Shown piece after piece: positions 56,858 through 64,000 of a stretch of DNA of 64,000 nucleotides. How positions within the stretch are numbered: the first letter of the stretch is position 1; each line of letters starts with the position of its first letter. This DNA is from Mycolicibacter hiberniae (GTDB lineage: Bacteria > Actinomycetota > Actinomycetes > Mycobacteriales > Mycobacteriaceae): positions 2,852,001 to 2,916,000 of the forward strand of contig NZ_AP022609.1 in assembly GCF_010729485.1 (NCBI RefSeq). Reading direction: 5' to 3'. Both the position numbers and the translations under genes were made by a program. The notes below the pieces were generated by a model. That model saw only the letters and a list, made by a program, of their open reading frames with translations, was not told where the DNA came from and did not search any database.

Positions 56858-58270
56858 CTAACCCCGGATCTGCGGCTTGAGTGCGGCACCGTTGCGCTCC
56901 CGCACCACACCGCCCCACAGGCCGGCGCCGTAGGCGAGGTCGTCGAGCCGTTTGAGCAGCAGGTAGCCGAGCAGCCCCAGCGGCCGTGTGTCGTCCTCGC
57001 AGCGCGCGTGGCGCAGCCAATCCACCACTCCGTCGGCAACCGCCGCCACCACCAGCGCCCTGCGGCACCGCTGAGACACCAGAGCGGCCAGCAGTGCTAG
57101 CGGCCAGTAGTGCCGACACAGGGCTGAAGCGATCTGCAGCCCGGCACCGGCCAGTCCGCGCAATGTCACGATCAGCACATCGGCCGGCGCGGTGTCGGGG
57201 CCGCGCATGGACTTGGCGACCTTGCGTCCGGCCAGCGCAGCGATCGCCAACGCGACCAGGTACCCCGCCGTCGAGCCGAGCGCCATCAGCACCCAGCCCG
57301 CCAGGGCCCATCCGGAGATCACCATGGGCGCGGTCTTGTCTGGATGCCGCGCCGACAGCGGAGCCGCCGAGCTTCCGTAGAATGCCTTGCGCGACAACCA
57401 CTCCTGTATGTCGACCCGGTGGTCGTGGGCGACCTGCGCGATCGGCTCATAACGCAGCCGGCTGCCCGAGTCCACCAGGCGCCAGCACAGGTCGACGTCT
57501 TCGCCGGACCGCAGCGCCTCGTCGAAGCCACCCAAGGCACGCAACGCCGCAACACGGCAGATGATGGCCGCACTGGGGACGTAGGCGACCCTGCTGCAGG
57601 GCACCACCGGAGCCTCACAACCACCCAGATCCAGGGACGACCGGATGCCCTCGTAGCGCGCGAGCAGATTTCCGCTGTCGGCCATCGCGACGATACGCGG
57701 AGCCACCAGGGCCACGGCGGGGTCGCAGAAGTGGCCCAGCAGCGCCTCCAGCCAGCCCCGCCGCGGCACCACGTCTGAGTCGAGAAAGGCAACGAAATCC
57801 GTGGTGCAGACGCTCAGGCCGGTGTTGCGCGCCGCGGCCGGACCCCGATTCTCCGGGTGTCGCATTACCTCCAGCGTGCAGTTGTGCGCGGCCGCCAGGT
57901 CTTCTCGGCAAACCGGAACTTGCGACCCGTCATCCACCACCACGACGCGCAACCCGCGCAGCGCCGCCACCAGGCGCTGTAGACCGATTATGTTGTCCCG
58001 AACCGGAATTACTACCGTGACGTCGCGATACGATGGACCGCCGACCGGCCGCGGGTGGGCAACCGTGGCATCGAGCAGGGTCCGGGCCAGCTGAGCGCTG
58101 ACGGCGTCGCGTACTTCGAGGCGGCCGTCGGACAGCATTCCCCGGGCGGCGGGCGCCAGCCTGAGCAGCCGGGTCGGCGAGCCGCCCAACAGCGTGGACC
58201 CGCGGCCCAGCACGCGCACTTTCCGGTCGACCTGCACGGCGAAGCCGTCCGGGAGACGATCCACGGTCAT
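56858..58270 (-). CDS. mftF: mycofactocin glycosyltransferase MftF
   Basis: A 470-aa GT-A-fold glycosyltransferase. [14 protein letters not shown] and VVVDDGSQ start the catalytic domain, [11 protein letters not shown] carries the metal-binding DxD, and a C-terminal hydrophobic region with three to four segments follows. It attaches the oligoglucose chain to premycofactocin. ATG 58270 overlaps the mftE stop by 4 nt. Confidence 0.95.
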   Translation of the reverse strand: MTVDRLPDGFAVQVDRKVRVLGRGSTLLGGSPTRLLRLAPAARGMLSDGRLEVRDAVSAQLARTLLDATVAHPRPVGGPSYRDVTVVIPVRDNIIGLQRLVAALRGLRVVVVDDGSQVPVCREDLAAAHNCTLEVMRHPENRGPAAARNTGLSVCTTDFVAFLDSDVVPRRGWLEALLGHFCDPAVALVAPRIVAMADSGNLLARYEGIRSSLDLGGCEAPVVPCSRVAYVPSAAIICRVAALRALGGFDEALRSGEDVDLCWRLVDSGSRLRYEPIAQVAHDHRVDIQEWLSRKAFYGSSAAPLSARHPDKTAPMVISGWALAGWVLMALGSTAGYLVALAIAALAGRKVAKSMRGPDTAPADVLIVTLRGLAGAGLQIASALCRHYWPLALLAALVSQRCRRALVVAAVADGVVDWLRHARCEDDTRPLGLLGYLLLKRLDDLAYGAGLWGGVVRERNGAALKPQIRG

Positions 58271-58995
58271 CGCAGCATCCCGTCCGGCCCGGGAGCCCAG
58301 CTCGTGATGGCGGCCAGCGCCGCGTCGGCCATCTCACCGAAGAACCGCCGCCCCTCGGCGGCGGTGGCGGTGGTCGGGTCACCCAGCACCCCGACGGCGC
58401 TCACTGCGGCGACACCGCCGGCACGCATGGCGGGCAACAGCTGCGCCAAGGGCGCCGTGTTTCCTGACTGCGCGCGATCCAGCCGGACACTCTCCGGTGA
58501 AAGATGCAGCAACAGAGATGTTTCGGTGTGCCCGGCATGGGCGTCAGCGCCCGCCACGGCACACGGGACCCAGGCCACGTCGCGCGCTTCGGAGCGCAGC
58601 AGGCGCACCGCTTGGGCCATCGCGGACGTATTGCCGCCGTGGCCGTTGACGAAGACCACCCGCTGAGCCCAGCAGCACGCCGACCGGCCGTACTCGACCA
58701 ACAGCCGGGTCAGTGTTTCGGTGCCGATCGAGATGGTTCCGGCAAAACTCTGGTGCTCACCACTGGCGCCGTAGGCGACGGCCGGCGCCACCGCCCAGGC
58801 GCCCCGGCGGGCCGCCAGCTCACCGGCCAGCGCCTGGGCGATTCGGGTGTCAGTGTCCAGCGGCAGGTGCGGCCCGTGCTGTTCGGTCGATCCGACCGGA
58901 ACCAGCAGCGTCGCGCCTGAGCCCGGCAGCTGGCGCTCTAGCAGGTTCTGCAGCTCGTTCCACGTAGAACTTCCGAGCTCGCGGCCAACCACCAT
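58267..58995 (-). CDS. mftE: mycofactocin precursor peptidase MftE
   Basis: A 242-aa creatininase-family metallopeptidase that releases the Val-Tyr-derived product from MftA. Metal motifs are [21 protein letters not shown] and AGHTETS. ATG 58995 lies inside a perfect dyad (58991-59006). The 170-nt gap to mftD is the only break in the cluster. Confidence 0.95.
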   Translation of the reverse strand: MVVGRELGSSTWNELQNLLERQLPGSGATLLVPVGSTEQHGPHLPLDTDTRIAQALAGELAARRGAWAVAPAVAYGASGEHQSFAGTISIGTETLTRLLVEYGRSACCWAQRVVFVNGHGGNTSAMAQAVRLLRSEARDVAWVPCAVAGADAHAGHTETSLLLHLSPESVRLDRAQSGNTAPLAQLLPAMRAGGVAAVSAVGVLGDPTTATAAEGRRFFGEMADAALAAITSWAPGPDGMLR

Positions 58996-59006
58996 CGCAC
59001 GATGGT
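58991..59006. promoter_or_regulatory. palindrome over the mftE start codon
   Basis: ACCATCG-CA-CGATGGT has two 7-bp complementary arms and contains the mftE ATG. In RNA it has only a 2-nt spacer, so the hairpin would need to open partly. It could be an operator or hide the start codon. Upstream, GTCGTAC (59021-59027) and GTACGAC (59043-59049) form a second dyad in AT-rich sequence, possibly an internal promoter region. Confidence 0.35.
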
Positions 59007-59165
59007 AAGCGAATTCACCTGTCGTACACCAGTTGTTGAAAAGTACGACTGGCGTAAATTTTTCTTCCGGGCACGCGATCCGGCCGCGCCTGATCACGTT
59101 CGTCCCGTTGGCCACGGGCGTATCAGCTGCCGGGGCTGATTTCGCAGGTGGACGACCCGGGCGGA

Positions 59166-60359
59166 CTACCCGGCCTGAGCGGCCGGCACGCCGAGCGCAC
59201 GGGCGAAACCAGCCGGAATCAGGATGTCCTCCGGCGACAGGTCGTGCACCGAGGCCCGGCCGAGCCCCATCAGGGCCGAGTCGATACCGCCCCGCAGGAT
59301 GTCCAGGACGTTCTCCACACCCGGCTGCCCGGCGGCGGCCAGACCCCACAGGTAGGCCCGGCCGATCATCACCGCACGCGCGCCCAGCGCGACCGCCTTG
59401 ACAACGTCGCTGCCCCGCCGGATACCGCCGTCGAGCAGCACCTCGATCTGGTCGCCGACCGCCTGGGCGATGGCCGGCAGGGCCCGGATCGCCGCAGGAG
59501 TGCCGTCCAGGTTGTTGCCACCGTGGTTGGAGACCGAGATCGCCGAAACACCGGCATCTACAGCACGTTTGGCGTCGTCGACGCGCATCACGCCCTTGAG
59601 CATGAACGGCCCGCCCCACAGTTCGCGAACCCAGGCGATATCTTCCCAGGTGGGCGGCGGTGTACCCATCCATTCTCCATAGGCCTGAAAGAACGGCGGC
59701 CCGGACTCGCCGGGGCGTGCCTGGTTGGGCACCCGCAGAGTCGGAGGACGCAGGGTCTTGGCCCACCGCAGGAACCAGCCCGGCCTCGCGAGGGCCTCCG
59801 GCATCATCGTGATCATGGTCTTGAGATCCATCTTCTCGGGGATGGTGGGACTGCCCCAGTCCCGCCCGTGCGAGAAGCTCCAGTCGGTGGTGGCGATCAG
59901 ACCGAGCGCCCCGGCCGCCCGAGCGCGCTCCACCCGCTCGGCGATGGCATCGCGTCCCCCAAGCCAGTAGATCTGGAAGAAGGTCTTGGGATTGGCGGCG
60001 ATCACCTCTTCCATCGGCTTGCTGGCGAACGACGACAGACCCATCGCGGTGCCGCGGGCCGCCGCGGCTCGGGCGACAGCTACCTCGCCGTCCGGGTCGA
60101 TCGCCTGAACTCCGGTAGGCGAAATCATGACCGGCATTGAGATCTCTTGGCCCATAACGGTGGTCGACAGTTCGCGACTGGCCGGTGCGCCCACCACATG
60201 GGGAGCGAAACCCAGCTCGCTGAACGCCGCGACGTTGTCGCTGACCGTCAGACCTTTTTCGCTGGCCGAGATCAGCGAGGAGTATGCGGACTTGGGAAGC
60301 CGCTTTTTGGCTCTCTCCTGGGCGACTGCCACAGTTTCGAACCAGAGATTACGAGCCAT
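59166..60359 (-). CDS. mftD: premycofactocin synthase MftD
   Basis: A 397-aa FMN-dependent alpha-hydroxyacid-oxidase-fold enzyme. PVMISPTGVQAI, VSNHGGNNLDG and LLDGGIRRGSDVVKAVALGA are flavin and substrate motifs. In the pathway it oxidises AHDP to the alpha-keto amide premycofactocin. It starts 2 nt after mftC. Earlier annotation as L-lactate dehydrogenase (lldD1, Rv0694) reflects fold only. Confidence 0.95.
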   Translation of the reverse strand: MARNLWFETVAVAQERAKKRLPKSAYSSLISASEKGLTVSDNVAAFSELGFAPHVVGAPASRELSTTVMGQEISMPVMISPTGVQAIDPDGEVAVARAAAARGTAMGLSSFASKPMEEVIAANPKTFFQIYWLGGRDAIAERVERARAAGALGLIATTDWSFSHGRDWGSPTIPEKMDLKTMITMMPEALARPGWFLRWAKTLRPPTLRVPNQARPGESGPPFFQAYGEWMGTPPPTWEDIAWVRELWGGPFMLKGVMRVDDAKRAVDAGVSAISVSNHGGNNLDGTPAAIRALPAIAQAVGDQIEVLLDGGIRRGSDVVKAVALGARAVMIGRAYLWGLAAAGQPGVENVLDILRGGIDSALMGLGRASVHDLSPEDILIPAGFARALGVPAAQAG

Positions 60360-60361
60360 GT

Positions 60362-61543
60362 TCAGATCGGACTTTCGTTGCAGAGGCGGGCCGGCGGGCG
60401 CATGGACAGCGTCAGCGGTACCACAGACGTGATCGGCTTACCGCGGGAGTGGTCCGCGGCGGGACGGGGCTTGGTGCGTTCGGCGGCCAGGGCGGGCGCG
60501 CCGTAGCCCTGCACACATTCGGGATCGGGGCCATCGAGCGGCAAGCCGGTGAAGAACTTGGCGGCCATGCACCCGCCCCGGCAGCTGTCGTAGTGCTCGC
60601 AACCACCGCACGCACCCGCGGACTGCGGTTCCCGCAGCTCGCGAAACAGCGGAGCATTCTTCCAGACGTTGCCGAAGCCGTTGTCGGCCAACACATTTCC
60701 GGCCAGAAAGCGGTCATGAATGGCGAACGGACATGCGTAGACATCCCCGACGGGGTCGATGAGGCAGACCACCCGGCCGGCGCCGCACATGTTCAGCCCG
60801 GCAAGCGCACCGGGGGCCCCGAGCCCCGACAGGTGAAAGAAAGAGTCGCCGGTCAGCACGCGCTCCCCATTGGCGACCAGCCAGTCGTAGAGCGCCACCT
60901 GCTGTTCGGCGGTCGGGTGCAGCTCGTCCCACACGTCGGCTCCCCGCCCGGACGGCCGGAGCCGAGTGATGCGCAGGGTGGCCCCGTACCGGCTGGCCAA
61001 TGCGGCGAAGTCGTCGAGCTGGTCGATGTTGTGGCGGGTCGCGACGACGGAGATCTTGGCGTCGGAGAAGCCGGCCGCAGCCAGGTTCTCCAGCGCGCGG
61101 ATCGCCATGTCGAACGAGCCGGGCCCGCGGATGGGGTCGTTGACCTCCGCGGTCGCGCCGTCGAGGGAGATCTGGACGTCGACGTAGTCGCTGGCCGCCA
61201 GTTGGGCCGCCACCTCGGGCGTGATCCGCAGGCCGTTGGTGGAGAACTTCACGCCGACGTGATGCTCGGTGGCGTAGTCCACCAGCTCCCAGAAGTCTGC
61301 GCGCACAGTGGGTTCACCGCCGCCGATGTTGACGTAGAACACCTGCATGCGTTCCAGCTCATCGATGATGTCCTTGCATTGTTGCGTGGACAGCTCGCGG
61401 GGATCGCGCTTGCCCGACGAAGACAGGCAGTGCACACACGCCAGGTTGCAGGCGTAGGTCAGTTCCCACGTCAGGCAGATCGGAGCGTCCAGGCCACGCT
61501 CGAATTGTTCGATCAGCCGGGGCACCGGTGCCACGGACGTCAT
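60362..61543 (-). CDS. mftC: mycofactocin radical SAM maturase MftC
   Basis: A 393-aa radical SAM/SPASM enzyme that decarboxylates and cyclises the C-terminal Val-Tyr of MftA. The radical SAM cluster motif is C32-x3-C36-x2-C39 (ACNLACVHC). The C-terminal SPASM region has CGAGRVVCLIDP, VYACPF and CGGCEHYDSCRGGC for two auxiliary clusters. ATG 61543 overlaps the mftB stop by 4 nt. Confidence 0.97.
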   Translation of the reverse strand: MTSVAPVPRLIEQFERGLDAPICLTWELTYACNLACVHCLSSSGKRDPRELSTQQCKDIIDELERMQVFYVNIGGGEPTVRADFWELVDYATEHHVGVKFSTNGLRITPEVAAQLAASDYVDVQISLDGATAEVNDPIRGPGSFDMAIRALENLAAAGFSDAKISVVATRHNIDQLDDFAALASRYGATLRITRLRPSGRGADVWDELHPTAEQQVALYDWLVANGERVLTGDSFFHLSGLGAPGALAGLNMCGAGRVVCLIDPVGDVYACPFAIHDRFLAGNVLADNGFGNVWKNAPLFRELREPQSAGACGGCEHYDSCRGGCMAAKFFTGLPLDGPDPECVQGYGAPALAAERTKPRPAADHSRGKPITSVVPLTLSMRPPARLCNESPI

Positions 61544-61845
61544 TGGCCCTCCCTGGGCATCAGCATCTTCGAGTCCGCCAGCACGCGCAGCGCATGCAGG
61601 TAGGGACCCTGGTCGGCGTCGTCGACTCCGGCTGCACGGCAGGCGGACCGGACATCGTCGTGGTCCGGCAGAGACCGCACCACCTCGACGATGGTGCGGT
61701 TCTTCAGAAACGACAACTTACGAGTGCCGAAGTGGTACAGCAGGGCACCAAACGGCTCCGGACGCAGCGCCACCTGCGGGTGGAGCTGCCAGCCGCGGTC
61801 GGGGTCGAACACTGTTGCCTCCGACTGCACGGCGACCTCCGGCAT
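61540..61845 (-). CDS. mftB: mycofactocin peptide chaperone MftB
   Basis: A 101-aa RiPP recognition element protein that binds MftA and presents it to MftC. GWQLHPQVALRPEPFGALLY and YHFGTRKLSFLKN are recognisable. ATG 61845 lies 2 nt after the mftA stop, and the stop overlaps mftC. Confidence 0.94.
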   Translation of the reverse strand: MPEVAVQSEATVFDPDRGWQLHPQVALRPEPFGALLYHFGTRKLSFLKNRTIVEVVRSLPDHDDVRSACRAAGVDDADQGPYLHALRVLADSKMLMPREGQ

Positions 61846-61847
61846 GG

Positions 61848-61943
61848 TCAGTAGACGCCGCACATGCCGTCGATGGACACCTCTTCGACCAGGGTCTCGG
61901 TGACGATCTCGGCGGCGGTGTCGTTCTGCAGGTTGCTGTCCAT
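61848..61943 (-). CDS. mftA: mycofactocin precursor peptide MftA
   Basis: A 31-aa peptide ending in IDGMCGVY, the invariant MftA core whose last Val-Tyr becomes mycofactocin. It was read directly from the minus strand: ATG 61943, TGA at 61850-61848. GGAGAAAGG lies 8 nt before the start. It was too short for routine ORF calling. Confidence 0.97.
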   Translation of the reverse strand: MDSNLQNDTAAEIVTETLVEEVSIDGMCGVY

Positions 61944-61966
61944 GACGCGAGCCTTTCTCCGGGGTT

Positions 61967-61982
61967 CGACAATGCACTGTCG
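61967..61982. promoter_or_regulatory. dyad between mftA and mftR
   Basis: CGACA-ATGCAC-TGTCG: 5-bp perfect arms with a near-palindromic centre, 24 nt before mftA. MftR is known to repress its own cluster and respond to acyl-CoA, so this is a candidate operator. A second dyad, GGCA-TCGAG-TGCC, is at 62011-62023. Confidence 0.45.
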
Positions 61983-62045
61983 TGTCGGTCACAATCTCGG
62001 GACAGAATATGGCATCGAGTGCCGTAAAGAAAGCGGGGCTGTCGG

Positions 62046-62642
62046 ATGGGCGGTGCACTGGAGCCACACACCCGCGCCGGCCGGCGCCGGTCCACCACCC
62101 CGCACCACATCACCGACGTGGCGATCGACCTCTTCGCCGCGCGCGGTTTCGGCGAGGTCAGCGTGGACGACGTGGCGCACGCCGCGGGTATCGGCCGCCG
62201 CACGCTGTTCCGGTACTACGCCTCCAAGAGCGCCATCCCGTGGGGCGACTTCGACGCGCACCTGCAGCAACTGCGGGCCCTGCTGGACGCCATCGAGCCG
62301 GCGGCGCCGCTGGGCGATGCGCTGCGCGCGGCACTGCTGGCGTTCAACACCTTTGACGAGAGCGAGACGGCGCGGCACCGGCGGCGCATGCGCGTGATCC
62401 TGCAGACCGACGAACTGCAGGCGTACTCGATGACGATGTATGCCGGCTGGCGCGCGGTCATCGCGGAGTTCGTGGCCCGCCGGGCGGGCCTGCACCCAGA
62501 CGACCTACGGCCGCAGACGGTGGCGTGGACCATGCTGGGCGTAGCACTGAGCGCCTACGAGCGCTGGCTGGGCGACGAGACGCTGGTCTTGCCGCAGGTG
62601 TTGGGCGACGCGTTCGACGCCATCCGCGGCGGCCTGGACTGA
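62046..62642 (+). CDS. mftR: TetR-family regulator MftR
   Basis: A 198-aa TetR repressor. [20 protein letters not shown] and [20 protein letters not shown] form the helix-turn-helix; the FRYYASK pattern is typical of MftR. It is divergent from mftA (102-nt gap) as in Rv0691c. ATG 62046 is taken as start. Confidence 0.93.
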   Translation: MGGALEPHTRAGRRRSTTPHHITDVAIDLFAARGFGEVSVDDVAHAAGIGRRTLFRYYASKSAIPWGDFDAHLQQLRALLDAIEPAAPLGDALRAALLAFNTFDESETARHRRRMRVILQTDELQAYSMTMYAGWRAVIAEFVARRAGLHPDDLRPQTVAWTMLGVALSAYERWLGDETLVLPQVLGDAFDAIRGGLD

Positions 62643-62666
62643 TCCGGCCCCTGCCCGGTACCGGCC

Positions 62667-63713
62667 TCAGCCCACGGCGGTGCGGTACGCGGCGACGACG
62701 GGCTCCAGTTCGTCGGGCGTGGCGCCGTGCAGGATCACCGCGTCGGCCCCGTAATCGAACTCCCGGCGGATGCGCCCGGCGCAGCGGCTCGCCGGGCCGG
62801 TCGCCGCGGGCTCGAGCCATTCTGCGGGGATCAGCGTCGCGATGTGCTCGATCTGCTCGGCGGTGGCTTTGTGATCGATGCCGCCCGGAATCGACAGCAC
62901 CACCGGATCGTCGCGGAAGCGCTGCAGCACGGCCGGATCCCAGTCGTTGGTGCGCACCATCAGGTCGCCGTAGCCCTGCAGGTAGGTCGCCAGGCGTGCG
63001 ACGGTCTTGTGCAACCGCAGCTCTTCGGGCAGGTGATCGCCTACGGTGGCCAGACAGGACCAGACGCGAACCTGCGCCGGGTCGCGGCCGGCGCGCTCGG
63101 CGGCTTCTTTCACCGTCCGCACACTGCGCTGCAGTGTCTGCGGGCTGAAGTAGGTGTGCAAGATGACGTCGTCGAACAGCGCCCCGCCCAGCGCCAGCGT
63201 CTTCGGCCCGAACGCCACCAGTGCCAGGCGGATGTCTTCGCCGAAGTCCGGGTCCAGGAACAGCACCGGGTAGCGCCCGATCGGCCCGTCGTGGTTGATG
63301 ATCGTCTCGCCGTTCCAGAGGCGGCGCATCACCTGCGCGAAGTCGGCCATCTGCGCGGTGGTGACGCTCGGTATGCCGAACGCGGCGTACATCGCGGCCA
63401 CACCGCGCCCGATGCCCAGCGTGAACCGCCCCCCGGACAACCGGTGCATGGTGGTGGCCCACGACGCGGTGATCAGCGGGTGGCGGGTGTTGTGGTTGGT
63501 TGCCGCGGTGGCGATCTGGGTCCGCTCGGTGACCGCGCATGCGGCGCCGACCAGCGACGCGGCCTCCTTGACGTTCCAGCGTTCGGAGATGAACGCCGTG
63601 CCCAGGCCCAGCTCCTCGCCCCGGCGCGCCTGTCCCGGGAGCGCGGCCGGTCCGTCGCCGCCGGCGCCGGCCAGCAGGTAGTAGCCCAGCTCACCGAGGA
63701 CCCGCTCAGTCAT
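62667..63713 (-). CDS. LLM-class F420-dependent oxidoreductase
   Basis: A 348-aa luciferase-like TIM-barrel flavin/F420 enzyme. GELGYYLLAGAGGDG, LGTAFISERWNVKE, THNTRHPL-type loop (ATNHNTRHPLI) and FTLGIGRGV fit the TIGR03857 subgroup often found with mycofactocin genes. It is convergent with mftR, 24 nt apart. Substrate unknown. Confidence 0.85.
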   Translation of the reverse strand: MTERVLGELGYYLLAGAGGDGPAALPGQARRGEELGLGTAFISERWNVKEAASLVGAACAVTERTQIATAATNHNTRHPLITASWATTMHRLSGGRFTLGIGRGVAAMYAAFGIPSVTTAQMADFAQVMRRLWNGETIINHDGPIGRYPVLFLDPDFGEDIRLALVAFGPKTLALGGALFDDVILHTYFSPQTLQRSVRTVKEAAERAGRDPAQVRVWSCLATVGDHLPEELRLHKTVARLATYLQGYGDLMVRTNDWDPAVLQRFRDDPVVLSIPGGIDHKATAEQIEHIATLIPAEWLEPAATGPASRCAGRIRREFDYGADAVILHGATPDELEPVVAAYRTAVG

Positions 63714-63789
63714 TGGCCGCCTTCGCCGGTAGATGTATCGATGGGCTTACGGTACGGTATTCAGTTGACTGCCCGTGGGAGGACACGCG

Positions 63790-64000
63790 ATGAAGGTTCC
63801 CTTCACCTGGAAGGTCACCGGCTGGTTCATGATCGGCTGGTCCCCGGAGTTCGTCCCGGGTCAGTCGCGCGCCCTGCACTACTTCGACGAAGACCTGGTC
63901 GCCTACCGGGACGCCCGCGGTGAATTGCATGTGATGGAGGCCCATTGCAAGCACATGGGCGCCCATCTCGGCCACGGCGGCGCCGTCGTCGAGGACCGTC
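63790..64000 (+). CDS. Rieske oxygenase, N-terminal part (cut by window)
   Basis: The first 70 residues of a Rieske [2Fe-2S] oxygenase. ATG 63790 follows GGGAGGA. TWKVTGWFMIGWSPEF is a typical start, and HCKHMGAHLGHGG gives the first ligand pair C-x-H; the second pair lies beyond the window. It resembles KshA-like enzymes in layout only. It is divergent from the LLM oxidoreductase (76 nt). Confidence 0.85.
   Translation, partial: MKVPFTWKVTGWFMIGWSPEFVPGQSRALHYFDEDLVAYRDARGELHVMEAHCKHMGAHLGHGGAVVEDR

Overview
The window is high-GC actinobacterial chromosome, almost certainly a non-tuberculous Mycobacterium/Mycolicibacterium-type organism. This rests on a full mce operon, a mycofactocin (mft) cluster with its MftA peptide, a DUF222 (13E12-type) HNH protein, a Rv0731c-type methyltransferase, and ribosomal-protein operons interrupted by a sulfatase/formylglycine-enzyme pair as in M. 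tuberculosis Rv0711-Rv0712. The species cannot be read from the sequence. No rRNA, tRNA, CRISPR array, insertion sequence or phage genes were seen.

Region 1 (1-5632) is catabolic: a partial TetR regulator, a short-chain dehydrogenase (SDR) lacking the catalytic Tyr, a ThuA-like protein, a Rieske oxygenase, a second SDR and a cytochrome P450. Region 2 (5650-16402) is a complete yrbEAB-mceABCDEF lipid-import operon, closely followed by a Cys-rich protein resembling plant beta-carotene isomerase D27 and then a carotenoid cleavage oxygenase. Spacing suggests one 11-gene transcript starting at the P450. Its promoter region carries a palindrome (ATTGGT-N2-ACCAAT) related to one in front of the first SDR, so one regulator may control both.

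Region 3 (16392-31703) holds a secreted DUF3298 protein, the valine-degradation genes mmsA-fadE9-mmsB behind a striking 22-bp palindrome, a DUF222-HNH protein, and a large unusual fusion (DUF4236, membrane segment, DnaQ-type exonuclease, TerB-like helices, BRCT). It continues with an L,D-transpeptidase-like protein, a HAD protein, a NarL-type two-component pair, a MarR regulator, and a type III polyketide synthase with an ICMT-type methyltransferase.

Region 4 (30891-51436) is the ribosomal superlocus, all on the minus strand except two inserted plus-strand genes. From the start of transcription leftward it runs rpsJ-rplC-rplD-rplW-rplB-rpsS-rplV-rpsC-rplP-rpmC-rpsQ, a canonical terminator, arylsulfatase plus its formylglycine-generating enzyme, then rplN-rplX-rplE-rpsN-rpsH-rplF-rplR-rpsE-rpmD-rplO, a terminator, sppA, a beta-lactamase-fold esterase and a SAM methyltransferase (both +), and secY-adk-map. 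Both ribosomal operons have candidate promoters with the same -35 (TTGGCC) and a 17-nt spacer.

Region 5 (51841-64000) holds a DUF4442 protein, a lipoprotein carboxylesterase, a second P450 and the complete mft cluster mftA-B-C-D-E-F-G (minus strand) with divergent mftR. It ends with an F420-type LLM oxidoreductase and a partial Rieske oxygenase. Mycofactocin is a redox cofactor for nicotinoprotein dehydrogenases, which fits the many SDR, P450 and Rieske enzymes around it.
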